Of a DNA stretch of 64,000 nucleotides, positions 36,901 to 47,923 are shown one piece after another. Where the stretch lies: assembly GCF_949628265.1 (NCBI RefSeq), contig NC_088787.1, positions 1,292,501-1,356,500 on the forward strand, given 5' to 3'. Every line of letters starts with the position of its first letter. Within the stretch, counting starts at the first letter, position 1. Source of the DNA: Cloeon dipterum. Taxonomy: Eukaryota > Arthropoda > Insecta > Ephemeroptera > Baetidae. Under the pieces are notes generated by a model. That model saw nothing but the letters and a program-made list of their open reading frames with translations, was not told the DNA's origin and did no database searches. The translations under genes and the position numbers were made by a program.

Positions 36901-37778
36901 CTGACTTTGGCAGCCCTGACGACCCTGAACACTTCCCCAACCTGCTGGCCATCTCGCCGCTGCACAACGTCAAGTTGCCGTTGGAAGAAGACGTACCGAG
37001 GCAGTATCCGGCCACGCTGCTGCTCACCGCCGACTACGACGACCGCGTCCTGCCCCTCCACTCTCTCAAGTTCATCGCCCAGCTGCAGCACACCCTGCGC
37101 AACCACCCTGCCCAGGTGAGTGTTATTCGGATCCTGAATAGAAATATAAGCGTGGCTATACGAGAATCAGGTGTTTTTTCGGGACATAAATGCCTATCAA
37201 CAGTTCCAGGTGATTTGTTCTGTTGTATAAACAATCCACTAGTTGTCGCCACCGTATACATTCGTTATAAATTTAGTTTTAAGACACTTCCTCTGCGATT
37301 TTAGACTCAATCCTGCCACTAAGCATTCTTTTCTAAATCCTTTTTTCTTTTGATGTGTTGAAAACCAAAATCTTCATGTTTTTCTTTTGCATCTGCTTCA
37401 GACGAATCCGCTGCTCATCAAGGTAGAGACCAAGGCTGGACATGGCAGCGGCAAGCCCATTACCAAATGGGTGAGATCCAAATCGTCTTTATAGTTTGAA
37501 GCTAATCCGTTTGGGTTTTTACGATGAAAACATTTGGCGCCACGGTTTATTTACTATTTTAACTGCTATTTCAGTTAATTGAGTTGTTGAATTTCTTAAA
37601 TTATTACGTCAATCACAAATGGAAACTTACGTAAAAAGCTTGAAAAATTCTATGATTTCTTAATCTGAACACAATTCCAATTTTTTTAAATAGAAAAAAA
37701 ATCCTGTTTCAGATTGAAGAGCAAACGGACATTCTCTCATTCATCGAGCGTTCTCTGAACATCCAGTGCGTTTTCTGA
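33996..37778 (+). CDS. PREP: Prolyl oligopeptidase copy 3 (730 aa)
   Basis: Coding exons 33996-34285, 34349-34554, 34591-34673, 34736-34920, 34975-35137, 35535-35735, 35789-35974, 36027-36289, 36635-37115, 37402-37470 and 37713-37778 join in phase to 730 codons plus stop. The extra length comes from two added copies of a 21-base unit in the propeller (GSETEST three times). The triad is kept (Ser572 in GDSNGG, Asp661, His700). Like copy 2 it has GDSNGG and IVDIGV; uniquely it has TADYDDRV where the others have TADHDDRV, and HAWVSDFG, a phenylalanine at the position of the S1-pocket tyrosine. An altered substrate preference is plausible but untested. Noncoding first exon ends at 33456; AATAAA at 37841-37846. 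Confidence 0.9.
34766..34828 (+). repeat. 21-bp coding minisatellite in PREP3
   Basis: Three perfect tandem copies of a 21-base unit, starting at 34766, 34787 and 34808, each coding GSETEST. PREP1 and PREP2 have one copy. Confidence 0.9.
36297..36583 (-). mobile_element. 5S-rRNA-like SINE in PREP3 intron 9
   Basis: Orthologous to the elements in PREP1 and PREP2. The 5S-like head runs from 36583 downward. It includes a small duplicated GTGCACTC stretch near 36510-36520. Confidence 0.65.
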
Positions 37779-38221
37779 GTCAAAAAAGCTTACAGCTACC
37801 TTCTATTGTAATTATGTAACATAAAACATGGAAGGAAAGAAATAAAAATGAATTGAGTTCAATCAAAACTGCTATGCTGATTTAGCGATCGGCTGCTTCC
37901 TTAAAAAACTGATAACGAAGAAAATTTAATCAGGGTATCAATATGTCGTATAAAATAGAACTATTAAATAACTCTAGCGCAAGTGCAGCTAGGATTCTAC
38001 GGGATCGGAAAAAGCGTTCCTAAATTAATATTCCCAATGCTTGATGTAAACTTCAGAAACGCTTGCATACAAAATTGGCGACAAGGTGACAAATCATGTG
38101 TGAAAATTCAAATATTCTTAGTAAAAGAAATGAAAATGACTTTCAGCTTCTTAGTTTTCACTCATGTATCTGGTTATATTTTTTTGATGTAAAAATTGTA
38201 TAAAAATTGATGATAAATACA
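37779..38221. other. PREP3 3' flank, end of the triplicated unit
   Basis: Matches the flanks of PREP1 and PREP2 up to about 38095 and then diverges, marking the right end of the third duplication unit. Confidence 0.5.
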
Positions 38222-38816
38222 TCAATCGGTTATGACTTCCTGAGCATGTGCTCCTGTCGCCTTGCTTTCTTCCAGTTTGGACTGTTTATATACGAGGATT
38301 TCAAACTCGGGTAGCTCGAGTATGCTGCCTTCCGGTGTAAGAATATAAATATTGCCATTGTTGCGAACCTAAAATAATAAATTATTTACAATGTCAATCA
38401 ATTATAAATGGATCGAAATATATTTCTCATACCGGTACATAATAATATATGCCGTTCAATTTGCACCGCCCAAAGTACAAATTTTCGTCCATAAATATAA
38501 GTTCCGTTTATCCTGACTCTGCCGACGAACAAAGGTTCGTTTTGCACCGTCTGAAACCGACCTGAAAAGCCTTCGAGTGCAAATACTGGCCCCTCCTGTG
38601 GAGCCTCCAAACAATGTGCGGGCCACCATTGAAAATCTCGAACTCTGACTGCTTTTCCAGAACTTGTCCTTCGTGGGCCAAGTGGCCGACCCTTCCGTTT
38701 GAACTGACGTACCCTGGCAGACGGTTTCCCTCGTGCCACGCCCTGGCCAGCAGAGTTGATTCCTCTCCAAAATCGATTTTGGAGACGTCCTGAATGAAAA
38801 GCCACTCGGCAGACAT
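38222..38816 (-). pseudogene. DM9-domain (DUF3421) gene, frame broken between the two motifs
   Basis: The first exon starts at ATG 38816 and reads through a DM9 motif (ARAWHEGNRLPGYV, then EFEIFNGG) to AFQVG. From there the homologous continuation (TVQNEPLFVGRV, GTYIYG) is in another frame because of two extra bases near 38551-38560. A second exon (38368-38222) is open and phase-compatible with a weak GTAC donor at 38478: it codes NNGNIYILTPEGSILELPE and stops at 38222. DM9 proteins are about 145-residue two-repeat proteins; some bind mannose-type sugars in molluscs and some are infection-responsive in mosquitoes. The break suggests a pseudogene, although both halves are otherwise well preserved. 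Confidence 0.65.
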
Positions 38817-39903
38817 GTTTTTGCTCGACTTTTAAAGGAAGAGTGGCGTTTTTAAATATGTCAGAAATTTATAAAATCCCGCCGGGAATTCCAAAAGTCT
38901 GAAATTTCTATTAAGTGTTTATGGCATCACCAGATGGCGTTATTATTTTTTAATAATTAATTCCCTTGCAGCAAAAGTAAAATACACGCTCATTATTTTT
39001 TTAAATTTCTCAGGGTATTAAAAGCATCTAAACAACCAAATCTACCCACCGTTTGATTCGTCTCGACCTGTCATTTAAGCAACTGAAAACTGAAGGGTTT
39101 AGGAGGTGCATAAACCCTTCCCCCATTTCTCCCCCTTTGCTACAATTATGATAAAAAAAAACGATCATCGTTCCTGGCGCCGCTACTTTCGCATGTTAGC
39201 GTTGTTTGTCACAGTAAATTTGTTTAGACGAAGAAAACAAACAAACAAACAAAGCAAACAGTAGCTCTGCGACCGTCGTTCAAATATTGAACTCTGGACT
39301 TTCTGTCCAAAGTCCAAAGACATTGTCTTAAATTTAAGATATATTGCAATTCTAAAAATGTATCATCCTAATTTTTCGTTAAAAATAATATCTTTAGATT
39401 TATTTAAAGGGAGAATTCTGTGGTGAAATTAAGTATAAATTCAATTTATTTTAATTTAACCTTTTAAAGATAAAAGTTAAATTTTAAGATTTCTTTATAT
39501 TTAATTTATTTTATTCTGAATTTTAAAACAAATTTTCGAATATTTTCCATCGCAAATCAAGTAAAATATTAAATTAAACTGCTGTTTATTTTTAATTAAT
39601 AAATAAAATTGGTTTTATTTTGTTCAAAGAATAATTATTTAATTAGAAATGGTTTTCTCTCATTTAATATGTAAATTTTTCATACATACTTGTATTAAAG
39701 ATAATAAGAACAACAAAATATAAACGATATGAACAAATCGGCTTCTTTCTTCAGATGAATTATGGCCTTGTCTGTTGGAACAAACGACTTCTCCGTCTCC
39801 AGCACGCACCTGTTGATTAGAAAAATAGAAAAAACCCTTAAAATAATCCTCTGGTACCTTACTCTTGATTATCTCGTGCTCCTTCTAATTTTCTTTCAAC
39901 CAC
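38817..39903. other. Intergenic, AT-rich
   Basis: No coding exon recognised. It holds an AACA microsatellite (about 39233-39255), and 39330-39700 is very AT-rich. Confidence 0.4.
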
Positions 39904-40435
39904 TTATTCGTCTGTCTGGCCACGAGGAGCTTCGACGAGAATGAAAAACGTCTTCGCCACTAAAATTATATCCTTGGTGGCGATGAAACACGATCCGTCT
40001 TGTTGTACCTTTATAATTTAGAATAAAAATATATTAAAAATGTACTAAAAATGACCTTTTCATACCTTTCCGTATACCGTGGCTCCGTCCAAACTCACAC
40101 ATCCGACGTATGTACAAAGGTTCGTTTCTGCTAGTTCTACCGATCTGGATAGCATTTTCGGGCAGGGCCTCTCCTTCTTGGTGCATTTTCCAAATATTCC
40201 TGTTTCCGCTGATGATCTGCAGTTCTGTCAATTCCGCTTTTACGATCAGGCAGTTCTGCTCGTCAACAAAATATCCGGCGTTTTGTCCGAGCAGCGCGTA
40301 CCCTGGCAGGAGGTTCCCTTCGTGCCACGTCCTGGCCAACACGGCCTCTTGCACGTTTACAAACTTGGAAGGATCAAATTCCGCGATCGGGATTACGCGG
40401 TGGCTCGAAAAACGCAGCCACTGAAACTGGACCAT
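39904..40435 (-). pseudogene. DM9-domain gene with a 4-base duplication
   Basis: Exon 1 (40435-40066) codes an N-terminus, LARTWHEGNLLPGYA, and runs to AIQIGRTSRNEPLY. A 4-base repeat (TAC ATAC, about 40106-40114) then shifts the frame. Removing one repeat would restore the family pattern PLYVG...ATVYGK up to the donor at 40065. Exon 2 (40008-39904) is open in the expected phase, codes VQQDGSCFIATKDIIL and stops at 39904. The intron position (after YGK) is shared with the other intron-bearing copies. Probable recent pseudogene; an assembly or allelic error cannot be excluded. Confidence 0.65.
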
Positions 40436-40918
40436 TTTGACGTCTTACTCGTTTGCCGGTGAGGATGGAAATGACGAATTTAATTCTTTTGGACACAACT
40501 TTATTTACAAATTCAATATTTAAACTGGATATTTGACATATCCAAATATTATGAAATAGCAAATAGAGAAAATTTGTTTGTTAAAAACAAACAAATGCTA
40601 AATTTCTTGCTAATGGCCGTTTTGTCGTATTAAATCATGAATTTGGTTCCTCTTGAATCACAAATTACCTTCAATCCAAGCAAGAAAAATGTCGCTTTTT
40701 CTTTGTCGTAATTTAATTTAATAAATCCTGGGATTTTCATGTTTTATTTAAAGAAACGGCTAATTTTTAGATTGTAGAATTTCATTAAAACCTTTATTTT
40801 TTTCGTAAAGTACTCAAAGCATATATAGTGGTTAAAACTACTTTTATTCGCGTTGCAGAATTTAAGAGGTGAAAAAATATCAAATGCATTTTTGCTAGAA
40901 AATAAATTCAATTTGTCC
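40436..40918. other. Intergenic, AT-rich
   Basis: Between the second and third DM9 loci. No coding signal seen. Confidence 0.4.
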
Positions 40919-41297
40919 TCATTGTTTGCGAACCAGAAGGTCGATCGTTTGCAGCTCTAAAATCCTCTCATTGTTGGAAATAATGTGGACATCACTTCCA
41001 CGGACCTGAAAACATAAAAATTTCCTCTGTAAATGCGACGAAATTCCAATTAAAATAAATCGCCTCACCTGTCCGTAAATATAAGTTCCGTTGTTGCTGA
41101 CTCTGCAGGCGTATAAAGGTAGGTTGTCCGCCGTCTTTTACCGACCTGATAAGCCTTCGCGTTGAAACATTGGCCGATGCTTTTGGGCATCCACAAAATT
41201 TGGCTGCCACCTTTGAAAATCTCGAACTCGGACTGTTTTTTCAGAGTCTGTCCTTCATGGGTGAAGAAGCCGACCCTTCCGTTTGAACTGACGTAAA
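40919..41297 (-). pseudogene. DM9-domain gene fragment, 5' truncated
   Basis: Homology begins abruptly at 41297 with YVSSNGRVGFFTHEG, so the start and first third of the gene are missing. It runs to AYQVG and then shows the same two-base excess as the 38.5 kb copy (about 41133-41142), followed in that frame by a TAA, then NLPLYACRVSNNGTYIYGQ up to a good donor at 41068. Exon 2 (41005-40919) codes VRGSDVHIISNNERILEL and stops. Truncation plus a broken frame make this a clear pseudogene. Confidence 0.7.
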
Positions 41298-42554
41298 TTC
41301 TGCTGTGTAGTATGTTATTTAATGTATGTTTAAAACCAAAATTATAATACCTTCTTACTCGTTCTGACCTGCACTAACCAACCACATTGTTCAGGGGGTG
41401 CTTACCCTCATCACCTTTTGACCCTAGCTATAATTTTGATAGTATTATTTAACATGTTCCATTTGTTTTTAAATTTTCCTAAAATCCTCTCCCAAATTAC
41501 GAGCCCGTCCATTTCATCAAACCCAACACAAAAAATATTTTTAAAATAATTGTAAATTGACATAAAAATTCAGAGATATAAAATAAATGCTTTTTTCGAG
41601 GGGTTTGAAGTAAAGCAACTTGGGGTGGAGGGTTGTTAGCACCCCCTGAAACATCTAGCAGGTCAGGGAAGGTTGAGACTAGTCCAATGGTGGGTAGTTT
41701 AAGAAATTCTAATGGTTAGAACCAAAGATATGGAGATGCGAAAATTACGAAATGTTAAAATTTAAAAATCGCATTAAAAAAGAAAACTGGTTTATTAATT
41801 ATTCTAAATAATTTGAATCTTCCATTTTGGCACATTGTCAAAGTTTGAGGAATTATCTCTGTATAATTGGTAATTAATTTATTTCCCCTTTATATTAACA
41901 CTTAACCGGTAAAAGATATGCTCCTCCATTAGCTTTAATATCCATGCAAATTATTATAATTTCGGATAATGCATGCGAAAGTGCTGTTTAAAAAATATAT
42001 ATTTTTGTTGACGGTTGCGATCGTAAATAAAAAAAACCGGGAATGTTATGCGTAACAAATAAACTTGTTCACTTTATTACGGTGTTATTTGTTCTTACAA
42101 AAATAACACTAAACTCAACAATTATTTAATTATTGTCAAATTTATACATCTTTAGAACTAAAAATTTAAACGTTTTTAAGTACAAAACAATGAAGAATGG
42201 TTTACAATCAATTAAAAACTCAGCTCACAATAAGAAAATAATACATATTTTTTTATCCAGAAAGTTATCTTTTTTTTCTCCAAAAACATTCTGAAATGTG
42301 TGAATATAGAGGATCATCTGTTTTGGGTGCTGGAGCCTCTCGCAACTATAAACTGCAGTGCAACTGAACGGTGAAATTATATTGCGCTTTAACAAAAACC
42401 TTCAATAATAATAAAAGTTAACAAAAACATAAAAAACCAATATACAGCAGATGCCGAAACGCTAATGGAAATAAATAAATTCCATTGCTACAACCAGTTC
42501 TTCTCTCAATATTCAAAGCTCCATCAGCAGATTTTGCCTCGTCGCGGTCAGATT
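41298..42554. other. Intergenic, AT-rich
   Basis: No coding exon or repeat shared with the rest of the window was recognised. Local poly-A/T runs only. Confidence 0.4.
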
Positions 42555-42989
42555 TCAGTCGATAATCGCCAGGACCAAAAATGTTGTCCTCTCGATGACG
42601 CCCGAGTCGGTCGCAACGTAACAAACGTTTCCCTGCACCTTTCCGTACATCACGACGCCTTCCACCTCGACACTTCCGATGAACAAAGGCTCGTTCTGGG
42701 CAGACCTGCCGACCTGAAGGGCCTCGAAGGGAAAAGGATCGCCCTTCTCGTATTCCAACCACTCGAGATTTCCGTTGATGAAGAGTTGGAATTGGTTTTG
42801 CTTGACAACCTGGCCTTCGTTGACAAAGTAGGCGACGTGGCTGCTGAGCCTCACGTACCCTGGCACGAGGCTGCTGCCGATCCACGCCCTGGCCATGCCA
42901 ATCGGCTCCTCTCCGTTGACCCGAAATTCAGGTGGGATTTTCGACGCGTCCAACTCTCTGTCCGCTCGAATGTTCAACCACGAAGCCAT
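42555..42989 (-). CDS. DM9-domain (DUF3421) protein, intronless (144 aa)
   Basis: One uninterrupted frame of 144 codons, the usual length of a two-repeat DM9 protein. Landmarks in order: MARAWIGSSLVPGYV (first motif), YFVNEGQVVKQNQF, PFEALQVGRSAQNEPLF, VMYGKVQGNVCYVAT (second motif) and a hydrophobic LVLAIID end. No signal peptide, so probably cytosolic, as for other DM9 proteins. Its three neighbours have an intron after the codon equivalent to YGK; here the coding sequence runs through it, so this copy has lost the intron, possibly by retroposition, and it is the only one with an intact frame. By family precedent it may act as a carbohydrate-binding or stress/immune protein. Confidence 0.8.
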   Translation of the reverse strand: MASWLNIRADRELDASKIPPEFRVNGEEPIGMARAWIGSSLVPGYVRLSSHVAYFVNEGQVVKQNQFQLFINGNLEWLEYEKGDPFPFEALQVGRSAQNEPLFIGSVEVEGVVMYGKVQGNVCYVATDSGVIERTTFLVLAIID

Positions 42990-45689
42990 GATATAGTTGC
43001 GTGTGGCTCGGTTTGTGGTGAATTGGTGCGAATGAAGGAAGGAGATTCGAGTTTGTGTATAGATTTTTGTTTCTGGGGCAAAGGTCCAGCAGGTAAACAT
43101 TTCCTTTTATTATGCCATCCTGCAGCACTGCGCTTGTTACAAAAAAACAGTACATAATACATATTTGTTTAAATTAAGAAAACAAACAAAACAGCTAACA
43201 ATATCTCTATCTGCTACTGTTATTTAAATGTTAAAGAGGAATGATACTGCAAAAGCCTGGAAAATGCTAGTTGCCAATGCATTAACTCGTCCCTTAGGAT
43301 TCAGTTAAAGCCTAAATTGACCTAAGGAGCGCTGTAATTTTTTGAGAAAATTGGCTGGAAAGTTAGCGTGCTTTTCAAATGGCAATGGCTGTCTCCTTAC
43401 TTGAAATCCGATTTAATTTCAAAACCAAGAGTTTCCCCAAAAAGTGGCATACATTTATTATAGTACGAGTATCTTTTTTTATTTGAGATACATATTATTA
43501 ATTTTGAATTTCAGTAGTTTTGACAAAGAGCCGCCAGCGAAAGCGCATTTAACAAGGGGGTAGAGGTTGATCAGCGCAGGGAAAATGCGCTTTGGTCCGC
43601 TTGATTCGACACTTCACAAACTTGCTTTTATTTTATTTCTGAGCACCACCTTGCGCACTCGAATCATTTTCATTCTTTCCGCCTCCTGCTGTATGCCATT
43701 CAAGTCGCATGCATGTTCTCCCCGCCCCCACTGACCACTGACGTCACGCCAAGTTCCACCAGCACCGAGTCTGAGGTGACTTCTGAAATAGCACCATCAG
43801 GACATGGCGACAACGCTGCCTCTGGCGGCAACGGTAAAACTTTGGAGGGAAATCCACGGTTTTGTGTTATTAAACGAACAATATTTAAATTTGGAATAAT
43901 CTATGGCATTTTTATTAATTGTTGCAAATTTTCTTGCTGCAAACAGTGTAAGTGACTTTTCATAACTCGCGATAAAAAACGCCACTGCACGCGCATTTGA
44001 ATTAATCTGATCACCGCGCAGATGTTTTTTTGGGAAATGAAAGGGTTGGCCCTTGATTGGCACTGCTCAACGTTCTTCCTACCTGAGGGCCTAAAATAAA
44101 GTCATCAAATAGTGAATAATTCTAAAATACAAGGCTTATAATTTAACACGGATCAAAGCTACGAAGCCACAGTATTTTATTGCGTTCGATTTTCAAGCAG
44201 GAAATTTGCTTGCGTCAAGCGGGGGTGATAAGAGCGGCTGCTATCAACTATCAACGTCGGCCTAACCGCAGAAAAACAGGCCAGCACCTCGCTTTGCTTT
44301 GCACACGTAGACATACGTACAAGGAAAAATTGCAGCCACTATTCAAGCAGCAGGGCTCACTGGCTGAAATGTTTTTTCTTAATTAAATGCCACTATGAGC
44401 ATAGGCTGACAGTTTTTACCTAAATTTTCAATAATGACACCTGGGCAGTGCTAAATAAAATGTTAAAATGATGGATACACTGAGAAATACCTGTAAAAGA
44501 GGGCTAAAAATGTGAATTATAAAATTATATTTTAATAATTTTTAATTTCAGTAGTTTTGACACAGTCTGCCAGCGAAAACTCATTTAACAAGGGGAAAGG
44601 GGGTTGGACCTGCGCAGGGAAAATTTGTGTTGGTCCGAATGATCGGATTTTACTTAAGACGGCAGCTTCAATTTTATTTCCCAGCGCCACCTTTCATGCA
44701 CTTGATTCATTTCATTCATTTCCCCTCCGCACTCTCAGCTATGCCATTCAATGTCACGTGTCCGTTGATTGGCCGACTTCCCCCTCCGTTTATGACGTCA
44801 CACAAAACGCTACCAGCGCCGTATCAGAGGCAACTGTTGAACTATCGACCGGCCCCCTCTCTCGGCTTTGACTTTACAAGCTCCGCCTCCTCTACTTCTA
44901 TCATTATTCCCCCTCCTGCGATTTGCCATTCAAAGTCGCATGCCTGTTATCCCCTTTCCAAATGACGTCACTCCAAGTGCCAGCAGCTCCGTGTCTGAAG
45001 CGGCTTTTGAACTACAATCAGGTTGTGGCGACAATGTTGCCTCTGGTGGCCACTCTAAAACCATGGTTTCCTGATCAAGGTCTAGGTAAGCTACCAGCGC
45101 CGCAACTGAGGCCCCTGCTGTACTAACGTAGACCCTTCTCTCGGCTTTGACTCTGCAAACTCCGCCTTTTCTACTTCATTCGTTCCCCCTCCTCCGTGGC
45201 ATGCCATTCGCCTGGCTGATTTTCTCCCCATCCCCAACTGACGCCGAGTGCCACCAGCGCCGAGCTTGAGGTTGCTTCTGAACTAACACGATCAGGCTGC
45301 GGCGACAACGCTGCCTCTGGCGGCCACTGTAAAAGACTTCTGGTGGCAGAAAATCAGTTTAATATATTATTATCATATTTTTAACTTCCTTTATAAATGA
45401 CAGAAATTATTTAATTCCGACTATTTTTATTTTTACTGAAGCATTGACTGACTTTGGAAAATATTTATTATTTTTCAACCGGTATGGCATAAATGCTACG
45501 CAGGTTGCATGGTTTTAAAATTAATCTTGAAACTAGGAGCGATGATACATAAATAAATCTTCAATATTCTCAGCATAACACATTAATTTATTCGTGATTG
45601 AATTAAAGTAAAAATCTTTTTTATTAAATAGATGAAATTATTAAAACAGCACACTCAGCAGGAAATAAAGGCGGAAGGTTTGGCTTTTC
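42990..45689. repeat. Repeat cluster between DM9 and yellow C
   Basis: From about 43490 onward there are CRE-bearing modules (TGACGTCA at 43739-43746, 44793-44800, 44963-44970), a TTTGCGTCA-family repeat (44207) and GC-box-like CTCCGCCT words. Units of about 190 bp recur in tandem between 44690 and 45310. At 45400-45540 lies a stretch almost identical to 50500-50640, including the CAACCGG...GCAGGTTGC motif. No coding exon recognised. Confidence 0.55.
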
Positions 45690-47923
45690 TCACAGCCTTG
45701 GTCGAGGGGGCAGGGCCGTGACGACGCCGTATAAATCATTTTCGATTTCCTCGTGCACAATTTCCGGTGAGACAGGATTCGGGAGAGTGGGAATTTCCAT
45801 TTCCATGGCGCCTGCGTTGCACTGATCGTTGGAATTTCGAATTTTTCTTATCCTCAGGGTGAGCCACAGGTTGAAAATGCAGCTCAAGACCAAGAAGAAT
45901 GCGAGCGAGCCGATCAAAGCTGAGTTTTTAGATTCTTCTGTTTTCCCAGTTTGCACTTTTTTCACACATCCGCACGTGGAGTTGGGTGGAACACTTGTAG
46001 GAGAAGTGGAGTCTGGAACTGAATATTAAATCATATAGAAACAATATTTCACATGCCTTGCGATGGTTGAAAAGCTTACAACTAGTTTACAAAGGTAAAT
46101 TAGGTTATTTCATTTTTGGTATTAATTTTTTTCAAGGGGAACTGTGTTCAGGTGAAACTTACCTGGCGTCGTATCGAAGATGTATGGCACAGTGAGGGAT
46201 GGAAATGTGGAGTCATCTGGCGATGAATATTTAACCACATCTATAAATAATAATTTACATATGTTGAAACTTAAAAGAGCTCCCTGAAATAGCTATTTTG
46301 TCAGAGAAAAGTACCTGTCGCCGGAGAATCAGTGATGTAGTATGGCTGCGCACCGACTTCAACCTTTAGTAGCTTGCACCTTGGTTTGGTCCATTTATTT
46401 TCAGTCAGCCAAAAGGTACCCGACGAGTCCAAGGCAAAAGTAAACGGCCAATAAGTATTCAGATTTTCAACCTAAAAGATGTAACAGGCTGTTGTAATTA
46501 TAGCTAAAACCGAAGGATATAATTGAAGGAATGTAACCGTACACACAACTCCCGAATTCGAAATGTTGACCGATATTAAAATTAAACTTGAAGAGAAAAA
46601 ATCTTATTCTAATTTTTGTCCTACCTTATGAAAATGTTGCTCTTCAAATGGTTGGGAAGAGTTCCAAGAGCGTATGTAGTTTTTCGACAGAAAGGCAGCA
46701 TACATTGTCCCGTGGTTGTCCATCAGCATTCTATACGAATTAATTGCATTCCATTGTCCAATTAGTTTCGGATTTGCAGTTCGAGTTCCGTTGCGGAGTG
46801 CGTCAACGGAAATTGAATATAGTTCATTGGAGTCGTATTTGCCAAGGTAGAGCTGTCTCGGTTCTACCTTAGGGGACAGGGTGATGGACAAAACCTTGAT
46901 TCCTGATGTGTCTACTATCCACGACTGGTTTCTTTCCAAATTAAACACAATAATGTTTTGTGCACCCCACCGCGAGATGTATGCGAAGGTTTCTTTGGGT
47001 TTTTCGTCAATCACCAAATCGTGCAGGTATGAGCGAAATGATAACTGGTGAATTAGTCTGATGCGATCGTTGTTGATTAAATTGATGATCCATATTTTTG
47101 AACTGCAATTGTAGCTACCCTCATCAAGCACCCACAGCGTTCCAACGGAATCGACTTGCAATCCTTTTGCTTTTTGAATTTTGTTGCAGTCTCCCTTTCC
47201 CTGTTAAAAGCATAAATTTTCGTTTTTGATAAAATCTTAATATGAATTTTTTCTTTTGACATCATCATTAATTAAAAAGTGAATAACAACGAATATTCTA
47301 TGCATAATTCATAAACTGTTTTTTCTTATGTAAGTGAATTCTTGTTTACATTTATATTTAATTTAGATTGCAAATTATCAAAAGCTAAAAGTGATTCAAC
47401 TCTCTTCTTCTTGTAAAGAAATTATAATATATATAATTGTGTTTAACCTCTTGACCTAATGTAAATAATTTTGTTAATGAAGCTGAATATTTCTAGACGA
47501 TTCTAAGAAAATTAATAGAATGCATAAAATTCTACTTAAAATTACTGTTTTTGTTGATATTGAGCGCATATGGTTTGATTGTTAACTCTTTTCTATGTAT
47601 TCACTTACATGCATGCTCCACGAAGGAAAAGGAGTGAGCTTCGGGGGCTCAGAAGACTCGCTGCTCGTTTGCAAAGTTACCAGAGTCATCGGAATTCCAT
47701 CAAATTTTTCAAGGCTTAGGAAAATCCTATCTCCGTGGACAGCCATGTAACGAGGTATGATAATCTCTTTTTTGATAGTTCCGTAACTGAGGGCTTTTGT
47801 CCTGCTTGCCTCCGACAGCCACTCGTAGTCGAATTCATTCCACTGGTAAACTTGAGTAAAGTTGGCTGCGGCGGCCAAGGATGAAAGTCCGAGCAAGAAA
47901 ATGACACAGAAGAATGGATTCAT
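45690..47923 (-). CDS. Yellow/MRJP-family protein C, membrane-anchored, short tail (484 aa)
   Basis: Exons 47923-47609, 47200-46625, 46471-46315, 46240-46163 and 46018-45690 join in phase to 484 codons plus stop. Signal peptide 1-19, Yellow domain to about 350 (TLWVLDEGSYNC and YRMLMDNHGTM landmarks), then an extra 78-base exon that lengthens the extracellular stalk and a last exon with Cys-rich STCGCVKK. The membrane span is about 409-430 and the tail has HEEIENDLYGVV (Tyr472). In gene D the sequence equivalent to the extra exon starts the last exon, so an intron was gained or lost here. The TATATA promoter word (48226-48231) is in the GGCGAGCT context shared with the other yellow genes. Predicted type I membrane protein; ligand unknown. 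Confidence 0.86.

Noticed and set aside
38551..38560. Eleven-base GT...AG stretch that would repair the DM9 frame if treated as an intron
   Set aside because: Far below any known spliceosomal intron length; the match is coincidental.
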